Source: Phycisphaerae bacterium (GTDB taxonomy: Bacteria > Planctomycetota > Phycisphaerae > UBA1845). Taken from it: a stretch of 64,000 bases of DNA. The notes beneath the pieces were generated by a model. That model saw nothing but the letters and a program-made list of their open reading frames with translations, ran no database searches and was not told the origin of the DNA. Position numbers and translations under genes: made by a program. Each line of letters begins with the position of its first letter. Position 1 is the first letter of the stretch. Below, piece by piece: positions 23,793 through 33,900 of the stretch. The stretch lies in assembly GCA_029260115.1 (NCBI GenBank), contig JAJDDW010000061.1, positions 57,438-121,437 of the forward strand, written 5' to 3'.

Positions 23793-25250
23793 ATGAACAC
23801 GGATTTAATCAGATTCGTCGACTCCATTAGTCACGATAAGAATATAGAAAAAGAAAGCGTTTTCCTCGATCTGGAAGCCGCGATGCTATCTGCTGCGCGC
23901 AAAGCGTACGACGATCCTGAAGATGTTATCATCAAGATCGATCGTTTGACTGGAACCATCGAGGCTAAGGTTAATCAGCAGCCTATCGATATGAAAACGC
24001 TGGGGCGCATTGCCGCTCAAACGGCCAAGCAGGTCATGATACAGCGCATCCGAGAAGATGAGCGTAGCGCGATCTTTGAGGAGTACTCTGAACTTGTGGG
24101 CACAATTGCCACAGGGACGGTTACCCGTGTGGCTGGGTCGACGGTTATCGTCAACTTGGGGCGTGGCGAGGCTATTTTGCCTCGTAGCGAGCAGATTCCT
24201 GGCGATCAACATCATCCTGGCGAACGTGTGCGGGGCATGATTCTGAATGTCCGCGAAGAGCAGAATCAAGTCACGATCGTGTTAACGCAAACGCACAAAG
24301 ATTACATACGCAAACTTTTTGAAATAGAAGTACCCGAAGTTGGCGAACGGGTTATAGAAATTCGCGCACTCGCTCGCGAAGCTGGATATCGTACCAAGGT
24401 AGCCGTGTCTTCGATCGACTCCAAAGTAGACGCCGTCGGGGCGTGCGTTGGTGTGCGAGGCAGTCGAATTCGCAATATTGTTGATGAACTCGGCGGCGAA
24501 AAAATTGATATTGTCCGCTGGAATGAATCTTCGCAGGTCTTGATTGCCAACGCGCTCAAGCCCGCTGAAGTGAAAGAAACATTGTTGTGTTTTGAGCTAG
24601 GTCGGGCGACGGTGATTGTGGAGGAAGATCAACTGTCTCTAGCCATCGGCAAGCGCGGTCAAAATGTTCGATTGGCGGCTCAGTTGGTGGGATGGGACAT
24701 CGATATTCTCACGCCTGCGGAGTACAACAAGAGCCTGGATTCTATGGAAAAAGCGTTGAAGTCTATTGAAGGCGTCGAGGATGTTCTTCTCGAAAAGCTA
24801 TTGGCTATGGGCATCATTTCGCTTGGTGATATGGCCGAGATTGGCGCGGAGCCAATTTCCAATGCGATGGAACTTTCGCCAGAATTTACCGCTACGCTGA
24901 TTCAAACTGCTAGCGTAGAAGCCAAACGAATCGCAGCCGAAAATGAGGTTGCCAAAGCGGCTGCTAAAACCGAAAGGGCTGCTCAAGAAGCCGAGAGGAA
25001 GCTAGCCATGGCCTCTGGCGCATCAGAACCAGTTGACGAATCGGTCGCTGGGGATGCTACAGATACTGATACAGAAGCGCAAGCTGACAGTGAAAGCGTA
25101 TCAAACGACGATGCTGCGTCGGCTGGCGGCCAAAAAGAGAGTGAACCATTAAGTGAGGCGTGCGTGCCTGCGGTTGTCGAGGAAATTCCGACTCCCGCCA
25201 GTGAGATATCAGGTAGTGAAACGCCCACGCAGACGGAAGAAGAGTTATAG
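23793..25250 (+). CDS. nusA: Transcription termination/antitermination factor NusA
   Basis: 485-residue RNA polymerase-associated factor controlling pausing, termination and antitermination. Domains in order: N-terminal RNAP-binding domain (about 1-125), S1 RNA-binding domain (about 130-200, GTVTRVAGSTVIVNLGRGEA), two KH domains (about 225-345, with GVRGSRIRNIVDELGGEKID and AIGKRGQNVRLAAQL), a helix-hairpin-helix-like stretch (about 365-405), then an Ala/Glu-rich acidic tail (405-485). It heads a translation/transcription block and is followed 66 bases later by infB. The leader with two terminators upstream suggests autoregulated read-through, which NusA itself could influence. Confidence 0.96.
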   Translation: MNTDLIRFVDSISHDKNIEKESVFLDLEAAMLSAARKAYDDPEDVIIKIDRLTGTIEAKVNQQPIDMKTLGRIAAQTAKQVMIQRIREDERSAIFEEYSELVGTIATGTVTRVAGSTVIVNLGRGEAILPRSEQIPGDQHHPGERVRGMILNVREEQNQVTIVLTQTHKDYIRKLFEIEVPEVGERVIEIRALAREAGYRTKVAVSSIDSKVDAVGACVGVRGSRIRNIVDELGGEKIDIVRWNESSQVLIANALKPAEVKETLLCFELGRATVIVEEDQLSLAIGKRGQNVRLAAQLVGWDIDILTPAEYNKSLDSMEKALKSIEGVEDVLLEKLLAMGIISLGDMAEIGAEPISNAMELSPEFTATLIQTASVEAKRIAAENEVAKAAAKTERAAQEAERKLAMASGASEPVDESVAGDATDTDTEAQADSESVSNDDAASAGGQKESEPLSEACVPAVVEEIPTPASEISGSETPTQTEEEL

Positions 25251-25316
25251 CATTGACCGACAGCCCATTGTTGGCAGGATTGCGGTCATTGCAGTTGCAT
25301 TAGCGGAGAATCGGTT

Positions 25317-28052
25317 TTGTCCGAAAAGATACGGGTCCACAACTTAGCGAAAGTGCTGGAAGTTTCCAGTAAGGTCATCGTCGAAAAATGCCATGCGGAA
25401 GGCATTGGCGTTGTCAAGAACCACATGTCTACGCTAAGCGCGGGGCTGCAAGAGACTATTAGGGAATGGTTTTCTGAAGGTGCAGATAAGGTTTCCGTCG
25501 AAACAGCAAAGCGTGTGGATTTGAAAAAAGTTCGCGTGCCTTCCAAGCGAAAGAAGAAGGTCGCTAAGAAACCAGAGGCAACTACATCGGATGAATCTGG
25601 AGCTGATGTCGGCGTTGCACTGGCTGAAGGTGACCACGCGGAAGAAGCTATTCTAGAAGATGCTGCATCGGAGGTAACGGCAAGCACCACTGCGATAGAA
25701 CCACCCGCCACAGCACTACCTGATAACGAGACCGATGCAATCGCGTCCGAACCAGCCGTCGTTGAGGCCGTGGACGAGCCATTGACCGTCCCAGCCGTCG
25801 AGGATGATTCAACAGAGGTTGAAGTAACACCAGACGCTGGACCCGAGGTCGCGGATGAAGCGCCTCCTGAACCTAGTGAGCCTACAGTCCCTGCTGGCCC
25901 TCAGCACGTACCGACACCAGCCAAGCTTCAAGGGCCTCGTGTGGTCCGTTACGAAGCTCCTGAGCAAGATACTTTTCGCAGAAGGCCGTCCAGCAGGCCT
26001 GCACCTGCTGCGCCTGGGGCCAGTCCCACGCCAGGTGGCCCAGCTGGCCCTCCGGGCCCGGCAGGGAAGGGCGATGTTCCTGCTCGGCGCCGCTCTCGCG
26101 TGAATCCGCGTCGTGCTGCGGCTCGACTAAACGAAGCTGGCGAAAGGTTAGCGGAATACGGCAATCAGGATTTGCAGGAGCGTAAACAACGATTGGCTGG
26201 GGCGACGGGACGACGCATGATACACCGTCGACGCGCCCAGGCTGACGGTTCTCCGCAATCATTCCAGGCTGAGCCAAAGACGGAAGCGACGGTTAATGAA
26301 CCCATCCGACTGAAAGAATTTTGCTCAGCAACAGGTCTGAACTTTTTGCAGTTGTTCAAAGTGTTGCGTGATGAGCACGGCTTAGTGCCTAACATCAACA
26401 TGATACTAGAGCAGGAGCCAGCTGAGCTTATCGCTTTGTCATACGGTATTGAGTTGAAAGTAGTTGCGGCTAAGACTCTGCTAGATAAATTGAGCGAAGA
26501 ATTCGATGCGCGACCACGTAAGCATTTAGTATCTAGGCCTCCCGTCGTCACGATGCTAGGCCACGTTGACCACGGTAAGACCAGCCTACTAGACAGCATT
26601 CGCCGCGCGACAGTAGCCTCTGGCGAAGATGGTGGAATTACCCAACATATTAGCTCTTATCATATAAATTCTGCGCACGGTCCGGTCACATTTGTGGACA
26701 CACCAGGCCACAAGGCGTTTACCGAAATGCGGGCACGCGGCGCTCAGGTAACTGACGTGGTGGTGTTGGTTGTAGCGGCAGACGATGGCATTATGCCGCA
26801 GACTGTGGAAGCGATACAACATGCCAAAGCAGCCGAAGTTCCTATTGTTGTCGCCCTCAATAAAATTGATTTAGGCGACGATAATAAGCTGAAAATTTTT
26901 GGTCAATTAACCGAGCATGGCCTGACACCTTCTGGTGATTGGGGCGGCGAAATTGATGTCATTCCTACATCGGCGACAACGGGCACTGGGATAAAAGAGC
27001 TCGTGGAGCACCTGGCTGATTTGAGTGCCATTTTGGATTTGAAAGCGGATACAAAAGTCCCTGCTAAGGGAACGGTATTGGAAGCTGAAACTAAAACAGG
27101 GGTAGGCTCAGTCGCGAATGTACTCATCCAAGAGGGTACGCTGCGCGTTGGTGACCTTATTGTATGCGGTAATGCCTTTGGTAAAGTTCGTGCAATTATC
27201 GACGATCAAGGCAATCGCATAAAAAAGGCCGGGCCTTCGTTGCCGGTTGAAGTGTGGGGGCTTGACGAAGTTCCGGGTTCTGGCGATACGTTGTTCTGTG
27301 TTGAATCTATGCAGCGCGGCAAGGAAATCGCAGCGGAAACGCGCCGCATGCGCACTGTCAATGCCCGCTTGAAATCGACAAAAGTGCGCACGCTACAGGA
27401 TGTGCTATCACGTCGTGACACGGCGGATATACCGATTCTCAATCTTATCATCAAAGCCGACGTGGACGGAAGTATCGTTGCGTTGCGTCAGGCTTTGGGA
27501 GAATTCCCAGATGATGAAGTCAAGTTGGTCATTCGTCACTCAGCCGTGGGTGCGGTTAATGATAGTGACATATTATTAGCGGCAACGAGCGATGGCATTA
27601 TCATCGCTTTCCGCGTTGACATGGCTATCGGCGCCAAGCGTTTGTCGGATATGCATGGCGTAGATGTTCGTCCCTATCGCGTGATTTACAATGTAGTCGA
27701 TGATGTCAAGAAGGCCTTGGAGGGCTTGCTGGCACCTGAGGAGAATATAGAGACCCGTGGCCGACTAGAGGTTCGTGATTTATTCCGATTCGGCAAGAAG
27801 GGTAGCGCGATAGCTGGGTCTTATGTGACGGATGGTGTGATCGATCGCAAGTATTTGGTCAAAGTTGTTCGCGATGGTGTTGTAGTTCGCGAAGGTTCTT
27901 CGATAGCTTCACTTCGTCGATTTAAGGATGATGTGAAGGAAGTTAAGAATGGTTTTGAATGTGGTATACGACTCGAAGGCTTTGACGACATTCATGTAGG
28001 TGACGTTCTAGAAACGTACGAAATCGTCAAGACGGCGCGTACCCTTGCTTAG
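25317..28052 (+). CDS. infB: Translation initiation factor IF-2
   Basis: 911-residue GTPase that brings initiator tRNA to the 30S subunit. N-terminal IF2_N domain (about 1-55, IRVHNLAKVLEVSSKVIVEK), a long acidic then Pro/Ala/Gly-rich linker (60-300), a second IF2_N-like segment (about 325-385), the G domain from about residue 412 (GHVDHGKTSLLD, DTPGHKAF, NKID), and the domain II-IV region to the end. The start is TTG at 25317-25319 with GGAG nine bases upstream; no ATG exists earlier in the domain. All GTPase motifs are intact. Confidence 0.96.
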   Translation: MSEKIRVHNLAKVLEVSSKVIVEKCHAEGIGVVKNHMSTLSAGLQETIREWFSEGADKVSVETAKRVDLKKVRVPSKRKKKVAKKPEATTSDESGADVGVALAEGDHAEEAILEDAASEVTASTTAIEPPATALPDNETDAIASEPAVVEAVDEPLTVPAVEDDSTEVEVTPDAGPEVADEAPPEPSEPTVPAGPQHVPTPAKLQGPRVVRYEAPEQDTFRRRPSSRPAPAAPGASPTPGGPAGPPGPAGKGDVPARRRSRVNPRRAAARLNEAGERLAEYGNQDLQERKQRLAGATGRRMIHRRRAQADGSPQSFQAEPKTEATVNEPIRLKEFCSATGLNFLQLFKVLRDEHGLVPNINMILEQEPAELIALSYGIELKVVAAKTLLDKLSEEFDARPRKHLVSRPPVVTMLGHVDHGKTSLLDSIRRATVASGEDGGITQHISSYHINSAHGPVTFVDTPGHKAFTEMRARGAQVTDVVVLVVAADDGIMPQTVEAIQHAKAAEVPIVVALNKIDLGDDNKLKIFGQLTEHGLTPSGDWGGEIDVIPTSATTGTGIKELVEHLADLSAILDLKADTKVPAKGTVLEAETKTGVGSVANVLIQEGTLRVGDLIVCGNAFGKVRAIIDDQGNRIKKAGPSLPVEVWGLDEVPGSGDTLFCVESMQRGKEIAAETRRMRTVNARLKSTKVRTLQDVLSRRDTADIPILNLIIKADVDGSIVALRQALGEFPDDEVKLVIRHSAVGAVNDSDILLAATSDGIIIAFRVDMAIGAKRLSDMHGVDVRPYRVIYNVVDDVKKALEGLLAPEENIETRGRLEVRDLFRFGKKGSAIAGSYVTDGVIDRKYLVKVVRDGVVVREGSSIASLRRFKDDVKEVKNGFECGIRLEGFDDIHVGDVLETYEIVKTARTLA

Positions 28053-28256
28053 GTTGTAATGGGCATTGTAATCATTCGGAAATCGTTATTGTTTTTCAAC
28101 TAGATGATTAGCTGGCATGTGTAGCATGAAATATAGGCACTCCGCAGGGTATGAACGTTGGAGTGAAGCTAGAGAGACGCGTTGCCCTGTCACAGAAACT
28201 GATGATTGTAGTACGGTTGTTACGCCACATGTTCTAACCCTAGCGGTGGCCTGCTC

Positions 28257-29384
28257 ATGATCGAATTCAAAGCGGAATGTGGTCATACAGTTCGTGCAAA
28301 AGACGAAGACGCCGGCGGTGTCGTTCGATGCTCGTATTGTGGAAAGACGGCTAATGTGCCCGATCCGCAGGGGGACGAGCTGGATTTTCTATTTTCCGAT
28401 GTTCATAGTCCTGACGAAGAAAATCCTCGCCAACGACGTAATAAAAAAAAGAAGGTTTCGGCCAAGCGAAAACCGGGTGATATCAACCCCTTCGCGATCG
28501 TACTGCGTATGTGTTACGCGGCATTGCTGCTTATTATTGTGTTGGTTGTAGGTAAGAAATTTGTGATGCCCCTGTTTGAGGAGGGTGGCTTCGAGCAGAT
28601 CATTACCAATACAAGCCCAAAGAAACCCGAACCAAAACCAACAGTAAGAACGCCTCGCAATCCGATAGTGAAGCCAGCCGCACGTGTCGGATTGATTAGC
28701 AGAAATAAATTTGCCAATTTGTACACTACCTCTACGCCGCCCGGTGCGGCGATTTTTTTCATCCAATCGAGTCGTGCCCCTGCCACAGGACGCATTTTCG
28801 AAACGGACGGGGTGCAACGGCTTGATGGCGCTGGTAAGCAGAGAGATTTGTCTGACGGTAGTTATGCGGTCGAAGTGGTGTTTCCGTGGAACCACAGCAA
28901 TTTGACCGGTTTCCCGGAGTATAAAGATTTTCGTCGTGCGCTTCAGGATGCCGACGCATCGCAGCGTAATGAACTCATACATCGATTTTTCATTCCCGAT
29001 GAAGCCACGGACTTTTTCGTCAACGAAATAGACGGCCAGTTTTATTTAGTACGTCAATATCGCGACGTCGTTATTCGTAACCGACGTTCTCGCGGTGTGC
29101 GTGCATTGTTTTTGCCACGCATTAAAACGGAGGAGAAAAACGGATTTTCGATTGAAGCACTGGTGAACAATTATATTCCGACGGACGAAAATTATTCTTT
29201 TGATAAGAACCATGTGCGTTCGGAGCTTAATTTTTATGATGTCAGCGATTACGATCAGAAGTTTGTGATGAAAGCACTGACGCAGATCGGCATGATTCCA
29301 TACAGGACCGCAGACGATAAATTACGACTTTTTAAGATTGACATCGACGACGGGAGTTTTGCAGCGAAAGTGCTGCATGATTAG
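28257..29384 (+). CDS. Zinc-ribbon membrane protein, unknown function
   Basis: 375-residue protein. The first 35 residues form a zinc ribbon (IEFKAECGHTVRAKDEDAGG then VRCSYCGK; ligands C8, H10 or a substitute, C25 and C28), a module common at the N-terminus of planctomycete membrane proteins. A basic linker leads to one membrane helix (about 82-104, MCYAALLLIIVLVVGKKFVM), then a Pro/Lys-rich spacer and a C-terminal domain (about 135-375) of mixed alpha/beta character with no family I recognise. It lies between infB and the ylxP-like gene in the same orientation, six bases ahead of the latter, so it is part of this operon. Confidence 0.7.
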   Translation: MIEFKAECGHTVRAKDEDAGGVVRCSYCGKTANVPDPQGDELDFLFSDVHSPDEENPRQRRNKKKKVSAKRKPGDINPFAIVLRMCYAALLLIIVLVVGKKFVMPLFEEGGFEQIITNTSPKKPEPKPTVRTPRNPIVKPAARVGLISRNKFANLYTTSTPPGAAIFFIQSSRAPATGRIFETDGVQRLDGAGKQRDLSDGSYAVEVVFPWNHSNLTGFPEYKDFRRALQDADASQRNELIHRFFIPDEATDFFVNEIDGQFYLVRQYRDVVIRNRRSRGVRALFLPRIKTEEKNGFSIEALVNNYIPTDENYSFDKNHVRSELNFYDVSDYDQKFVMKALTQIGMIPYRTADDKLRLFKIDIDDGSFAAKVLHD

Positions 29385-29389
29385 TTATC

Positions 29390-29671
29390 ATGGTTGTTGG
29401 CATTCTGACGCTGGAGCTAGCGACACTGGAAGCGCGTAGCCTGAAGGATAAACGTAGTGTTATTCACGGACTTAAACAACGGCTGGGAAATCGGTTCAAC
29501 GTATCGGTAGCTGAGGTCGCTTATCTCGATACACCCAAACGTTGCCGCTTGGCTATTGCGATGGTCTCTCGCGAGGCTCGGCCGTTGCATTCGCAGTTGG
29601 ACAAACTGGTTGACGCGGTCCGGGCGACGCCCTGGCTAACACTGATTGATTACGAACGAAGCATTGTATAG
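29390..29671 (+). CDS. ylxP: DUF503 (YlxP-like) protein
   Basis: 93-residue protein of the DUF503 family, small cytoplasmic proteins of ferredoxin-like fold often found between infB and rbfA. The opening VVGILTLELATLEARSLKDK and RSVIHGLKQRLGNRFNVSVAEV are diagnostic. It starts five bases after the preceding stop and ends 28 bases before rbfA, exactly the expected position. The biochemical role is not established; involvement in ribosome assembly or RNA binding is suspected from context. Confidence 0.88.
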   Translation: MVVGILTLELATLEARSLKDKRSVIHGLKQRLGNRFNVSVAEVAYLDTPKRCRLAIAMVSREARPLHSQLDKLVDAVRATPWLTLIDYERSIV

Positions 29672-29699
29672 GACATAAGCAGCAAGGTATATTTACGTA

Positions 29700-30152
29700 A
29701 TGGGTTCTTTTCGCATTTTGAAAATTGAAAGTCTCATCCGTCGTGTGGTGAGCGAGGCGATCGCTTTCCGCTTGGAAGATCCTCGTATTGAACCGCTGAC
29801 GATTACCATCACCCGGGTGGAAGTGTCGCGTGACAAGCAACATGCCACCATCTTTATTCATGTACGTGGCAATGACGCCGCGCTACGTCGGACGCTGTCG
29901 GCTTTGAGCCATGCTAGCGGGCTGTTGCAGCGAACCGTTGCCCAACAGATCAATGTGCGCCACTGTCCGAAACTTAGCTTCGAGGAAGATATCGCGGCTA
30001 AGCGGGCACAGGAAACGTATGAGCTACTCGCCCAAAATCGTCAACAATATCCGCACCTTTTTGAGGAAAATGGCGAAAGCGAAGATGACCCAACAAGCCA
30101 ATCATCTGAGTCAGCGGATACAGAAGAGAATTCGGAGGATCCCACGATATGA
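29700..30152 (+). CDS. rbfA: Ribosome-binding factor A
   Basis: 150-residue KH-fold factor for late 30S maturation. Typical features: RILKIESLIRRVVSEAIAFR start, LTITRVEVSRDKQHATIFIH strand-helix core and a helix QRTVAQQINVRHCPKLSFEED. The last 35 residues are an acidic Ser/Glu-rich tail not required by the fold. The stop overlaps the start of the next gene by four bases (ATGA), pointing to translational coupling with the HhH protein. Confidence 0.93.
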   Translation: MGSFRILKIESLIRRVVSEAIAFRLEDPRIEPLTITITRVEVSRDKQHATIFIHVRGNDAALRRTLSALSHASGLLQRTVAQQINVRHCPKLSFEEDIAAKRAQETYELLAQNRQQYPHLFEENGESEDDPTSQSSESADTEENSEDPTI

Positions 30153-30826
30153 AACAGGGAACAATGTACGCGGGACGTATCAAAAAGGCGTTTGCCAAAG
30201 CGCGTGCGGACTCTAAGCCCGTAGAAGCGCCCCCGTTAGATGATCCGCTTCACCGACTATGTATCTCCATATTCGGGGTGGCTGTGGGCGATGAACGGGG
30301 TGAGAAATATACTACCCGTCTGCTGACCCAGATGGTCGACTGGAATGAAATTCGGGTTTCAACGGTTGAAGAGATTGAAACCGCGATAGGCACGGCCCCG
30401 CAAATGGCAAAGGCGCGGTGCCGCTCGTTGCTGGACGCCATGCACGCAGTCTATGAATGTGAAAACGTGTTATCACTTGACCGGCTACGGGACATGGGTC
30501 GGCGTGACGCGCGGGCATATTTAGAGGCGCTCGAGGGAGTCGATGATTATGCTGTCGCGTCAGTAACCTTATGGAGTTTAGGTGGGCATGCTATCCCTGT
30601 GGACGACCGATTGTTGGAAGCGTTGCAGGTAGCAGACTTGGTTCACCCACTGGCTACGCGGGGCGAAGTGCAAGCTTTTCTTGAACGACACATTAGCGCG
30701 GCAGACGCCAAGGATTTTTACTTCGTGATGCAGACTTTTACACCGACAGCAAAGGCCAGCTCATCTGCCAAGAAAAAGAAAGCCACGACCAAAGGCAAAC
30801 GGAAGACCACAAAGGCAAAAACGTGA
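30149..30826 (+). CDS. HhH-GPD-fold protein lacking catalytic Lys
   Basis: 225-residue protein related to endonuclease III/HhH-GPD base-excision glycosylases. The helix-hairpin-helix reads LEGVDDYAVASVTLWSLGG (about 133-151) followed by the conserved PVDDRLLEAL with the catalytic Asp (about residue 155). In Nth the hairpin is L-P-G-V-G-x-K-T-A; here the Lys position is Tyr and there is no C-terminal 4Fe-4S cysteine cluster, so lyase activity is unlikely and a monofunctional or non-catalytic DNA-binding role is possible. The C-terminus is a Lys/Thr-rich basic tail (195-225) suited to nucleic-acid binding. Four-base overlap with rbfA. Confidence 0.7.
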   Translation: MKQGTMYAGRIKKAFAKARADSKPVEAPPLDDPLHRLCISIFGVAVGDERGEKYTTRLLTQMVDWNEIRVSTVEEIETAIGTAPQMAKARCRSLLDAMHAVYECENVLSLDRLRDMGRRDARAYLEALEGVDDYAVASVTLWSLGGHAIPVDDRLLEALQVADLVHPLATRGEVQAFLERHISAADAKDFYFVMQTFTPTAKASSSAKKKKATTKGKRKTTKAKT

Positions 30827-30927
30827 TCTTGCCGTCAAGGATGACATCTCGAACTGTAACCCATCCTAGACGTTTAGCGTTAGGTCATGTCCGACATACA
30901 TCCAGACTATGTCGAAAGAGGATCAAC

Positions 30928-33900
30928 ATGTTCGCCACCACCTCCGTAATTGTATTCGGTTGTTTATTCTTGTCTGCCTGTGCGACGAACCAAGCAACTT
31001 TACAAACGACACAAGCGTCCGACTCCGCGATTTCGGCTGAACCTCAGATTGCATTGAACCCTGAGCGCGCTTACCTACACTTAAACGAACTTACGCCAGC
31101 GATTTCACCCATCGAAGCCGCCCTGCCGCTTCCACCCTTATCCGAGCGGGCAGCAAAGCGCGTGGCCCGAGCACAGAGCTTGATGAATGAGCAGCGTTTT
31201 ACGCAGGCTTCAGGTGAACTTGATCGGGCACTGCGTTTTGACCCTCAACATGCCATGATCCATCGTATGATGGCCGAACTACACTGGGAGGCTGGTAACA
31301 CCCGACGGGCGCGAACGCACGCGGAAAGTGCCATTTCAAAGTCACCAGACGATGCAGCCGCCCATCTTGTTCTTGGTCAATGCGCCATGGCTGATAGTGA
31401 CGATGAAGCGGCTATACTAGCTTTTCGCACGGCGTTAGCCTGCCCTAGCATCGAGCAAGACCCATCCATTACGCTTCGATGTCAATACTATGTAGCTGAA
31501 GCATTGTCACGAGAAGGCTATGTACAAGCTGCATTGGATGCGTATAACGCTTTTGAGCGTACGGCAGCTATGTCTGGACCAGACATTACGCAGCATCAGG
31601 CGGCTACCCTCCTGCAAGCAACCGGCGGGCTTGTGTCCGTGGAAAAATCCGACTTACTAGCTAAGCTTGGCAAATTTGACTTGGCTGCCAAGGCTCTTGC
31701 GCAGGCCGCGTTAGCGACGGACGCCGAGACGGGTACCATCGTTCGTTACGCGCAGCTTCTCGATCAAGCTGGTCAAACTGACCAAGCTATTGGCATTATT
31801 GGTCACATTACACAGGTCGACGAGCCAACCGTCGCTTTAGTCACCCGCATGTTCCGAAAACTTGAGCGCGGCGATGCACTCATTACGCAGCTTAATAAAT
31901 TTCAACAACAAGAGCCAGACAAAGCCCACTTGGTTTTATCATTAGCACAAGCGTTGAGCGATGCGAATCGGGCGCAGGATGCGCAACAAACGCTGCAAGA
32001 ATTTCTCAAGCGACATCCAGCGCAGACGGCTGTTCGTGAACAACTGGTGCAGCTTTATATAAGCCAGGAAGATTGGGTTCAAGCCTTAGGACAAAGCGCA
32101 GCTGGACTAGCTTCACGCGCGAACAGCGACACACAACTTGATATCGCTACTAAGCAGCTCATGCCATCTCCGGCGGCGATTAAGGCCTTGTTAGATGCGC
32201 CTATCACAGATGCCAGCGAATGGGAAATTTTACTACTAGTGAAAATATCGCTAGCAGATGGCCGTCGCGCGTTAGCCAGGTCGCTACTCGATCAATGTTT
32301 ACAGACGCACGCCCCATTTGTTCCAGCCCGTCGTTTGCTAGCGACTATGCTGCTGGATGAATATCAATACGACCAAGCCTTGCGCGTGGTCGCCCGCCAG
32401 CAAGAAGACAAGCCCGAGGACGCTGGTCTGGAAGTGCTATTGGGTAAGATCAATCAGCGTCTTGATGATAATGAAGCGGCGGCGCGTCATTTCAAAGCAG
32501 CCTTGCAACTAGATCGCACGAGCACTGAGGCTATGCTCTTGCTATCGCGCGTCCAGGTGAGCCAAGGTAAGCGACTCGGGGCACAGCGTCAGTTAAGCGT
32601 ACTCTTAGAACAGCAGCCTACGAATGATGAAGCTCGAGAGTTGTTAGCCCGGATATACCTTAGCGACAATAAACCAGAACTCGCATTGACCGCGTTTCAA
32701 TATATTGCAGATCATGGGGCAGACGAAGTACAACGTGCCCGCTGCCAAGTGTTAGCAGACCAACTACCTGAAATAGACCCGATCAGGTATCGCACCGAAC
32801 TATTGGCACTAACGGAAACCTATCCCAAGGACGCCTCTCTTTGGCTGGCGGTGGCTGAGACTTACATCCCGGATGAAGACCCTGAGCCTGTGTTCGATAT
32901 ATATCGCAAGGCCCTTGCCGCTGACCCGGACAATGAAGACGCGAAGTTTGGCCTGGTTGTCACCAGTCAGCAAATGTTGGAATTTGAGACGGCTATCGAT
33001 CTGCTCAAAGAACTGTTGCAGCGTCGTCCCAACCGTCATACGTGGCGACTTGCCCTCGCTGATTTGTATTGGACGCTCGGCGATTACGACGCTGCCCTAG
33101 CCATCGCGCAACCGCAGCAGGACAATACGACAATCAATAAGCGCCATCGACAGCGATATCGTCAGCTCATTGTGGAAATCCTCCAAGAGACAAAGCGGAT
33201 AGACGAGCAGCTTGCGCTTATGCAGCGTTGGTCCGAGGAGCCTGAAGGAGAAGATTGGCTAGCGCTGTTGTCGCGTTCGTATCTAATCAACGACCGCGCG
33301 AAACAAGCCGTGGCTATTCGCGAGGCAGCCTTCCAGAAAGATGCTGCAGACCACGACAAACTCACCGACCTAGTCGCGGCGTTGATGGCTGACAAACAGT
33401 TTACACGTGCCAAACAGTATGTCTTGGACTGGGTGTCGGAAGACCCAGACAGCGACGGCGCTCTTGCACTGTTAATTGAAGTGCTTACCGAAACAAAGGC
33501 GTACGACGATGTGCGTCAATTGTCGCGAGAGGTACTGCTGCATACGTTCAACCGGCAATATTTTCAGGATAGGTTAATCCTTGCCTTGCGCCAGGCTGAG
33601 CGATTTGATGAAGCGACGGATTATATCGAAGCTTTATCCGATGAAGCGATTAAACTCATCCTGGCACGTACTCGACGTCCCCAACCTCAAGAAAATGCGA
33701 AGCAATCTTCTCGGCCTTTGCCGTTTCAGCCTGACGAGCCTTTTTCTCTAGAAAAATTAGACCGTCGCCTGATCCAGTTACATACGTGGGAAGCTACGCT
33801 ATACATGGATAGCAAAGACTACGACAAAGCTATCGACTTACTCGAAGATTGGCTTGAGAAGACGAAAAATCCGGATGCTCGTTTTCGATATCTCGTCGCG

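Noticed and set aside
30823..30927. Upstream 35-codon extension of the TPR lipoprotein
   Set aside because: The internal ATG at 30928 has a good ribosome site and is followed directly by the signal peptide; the extension would hide it.
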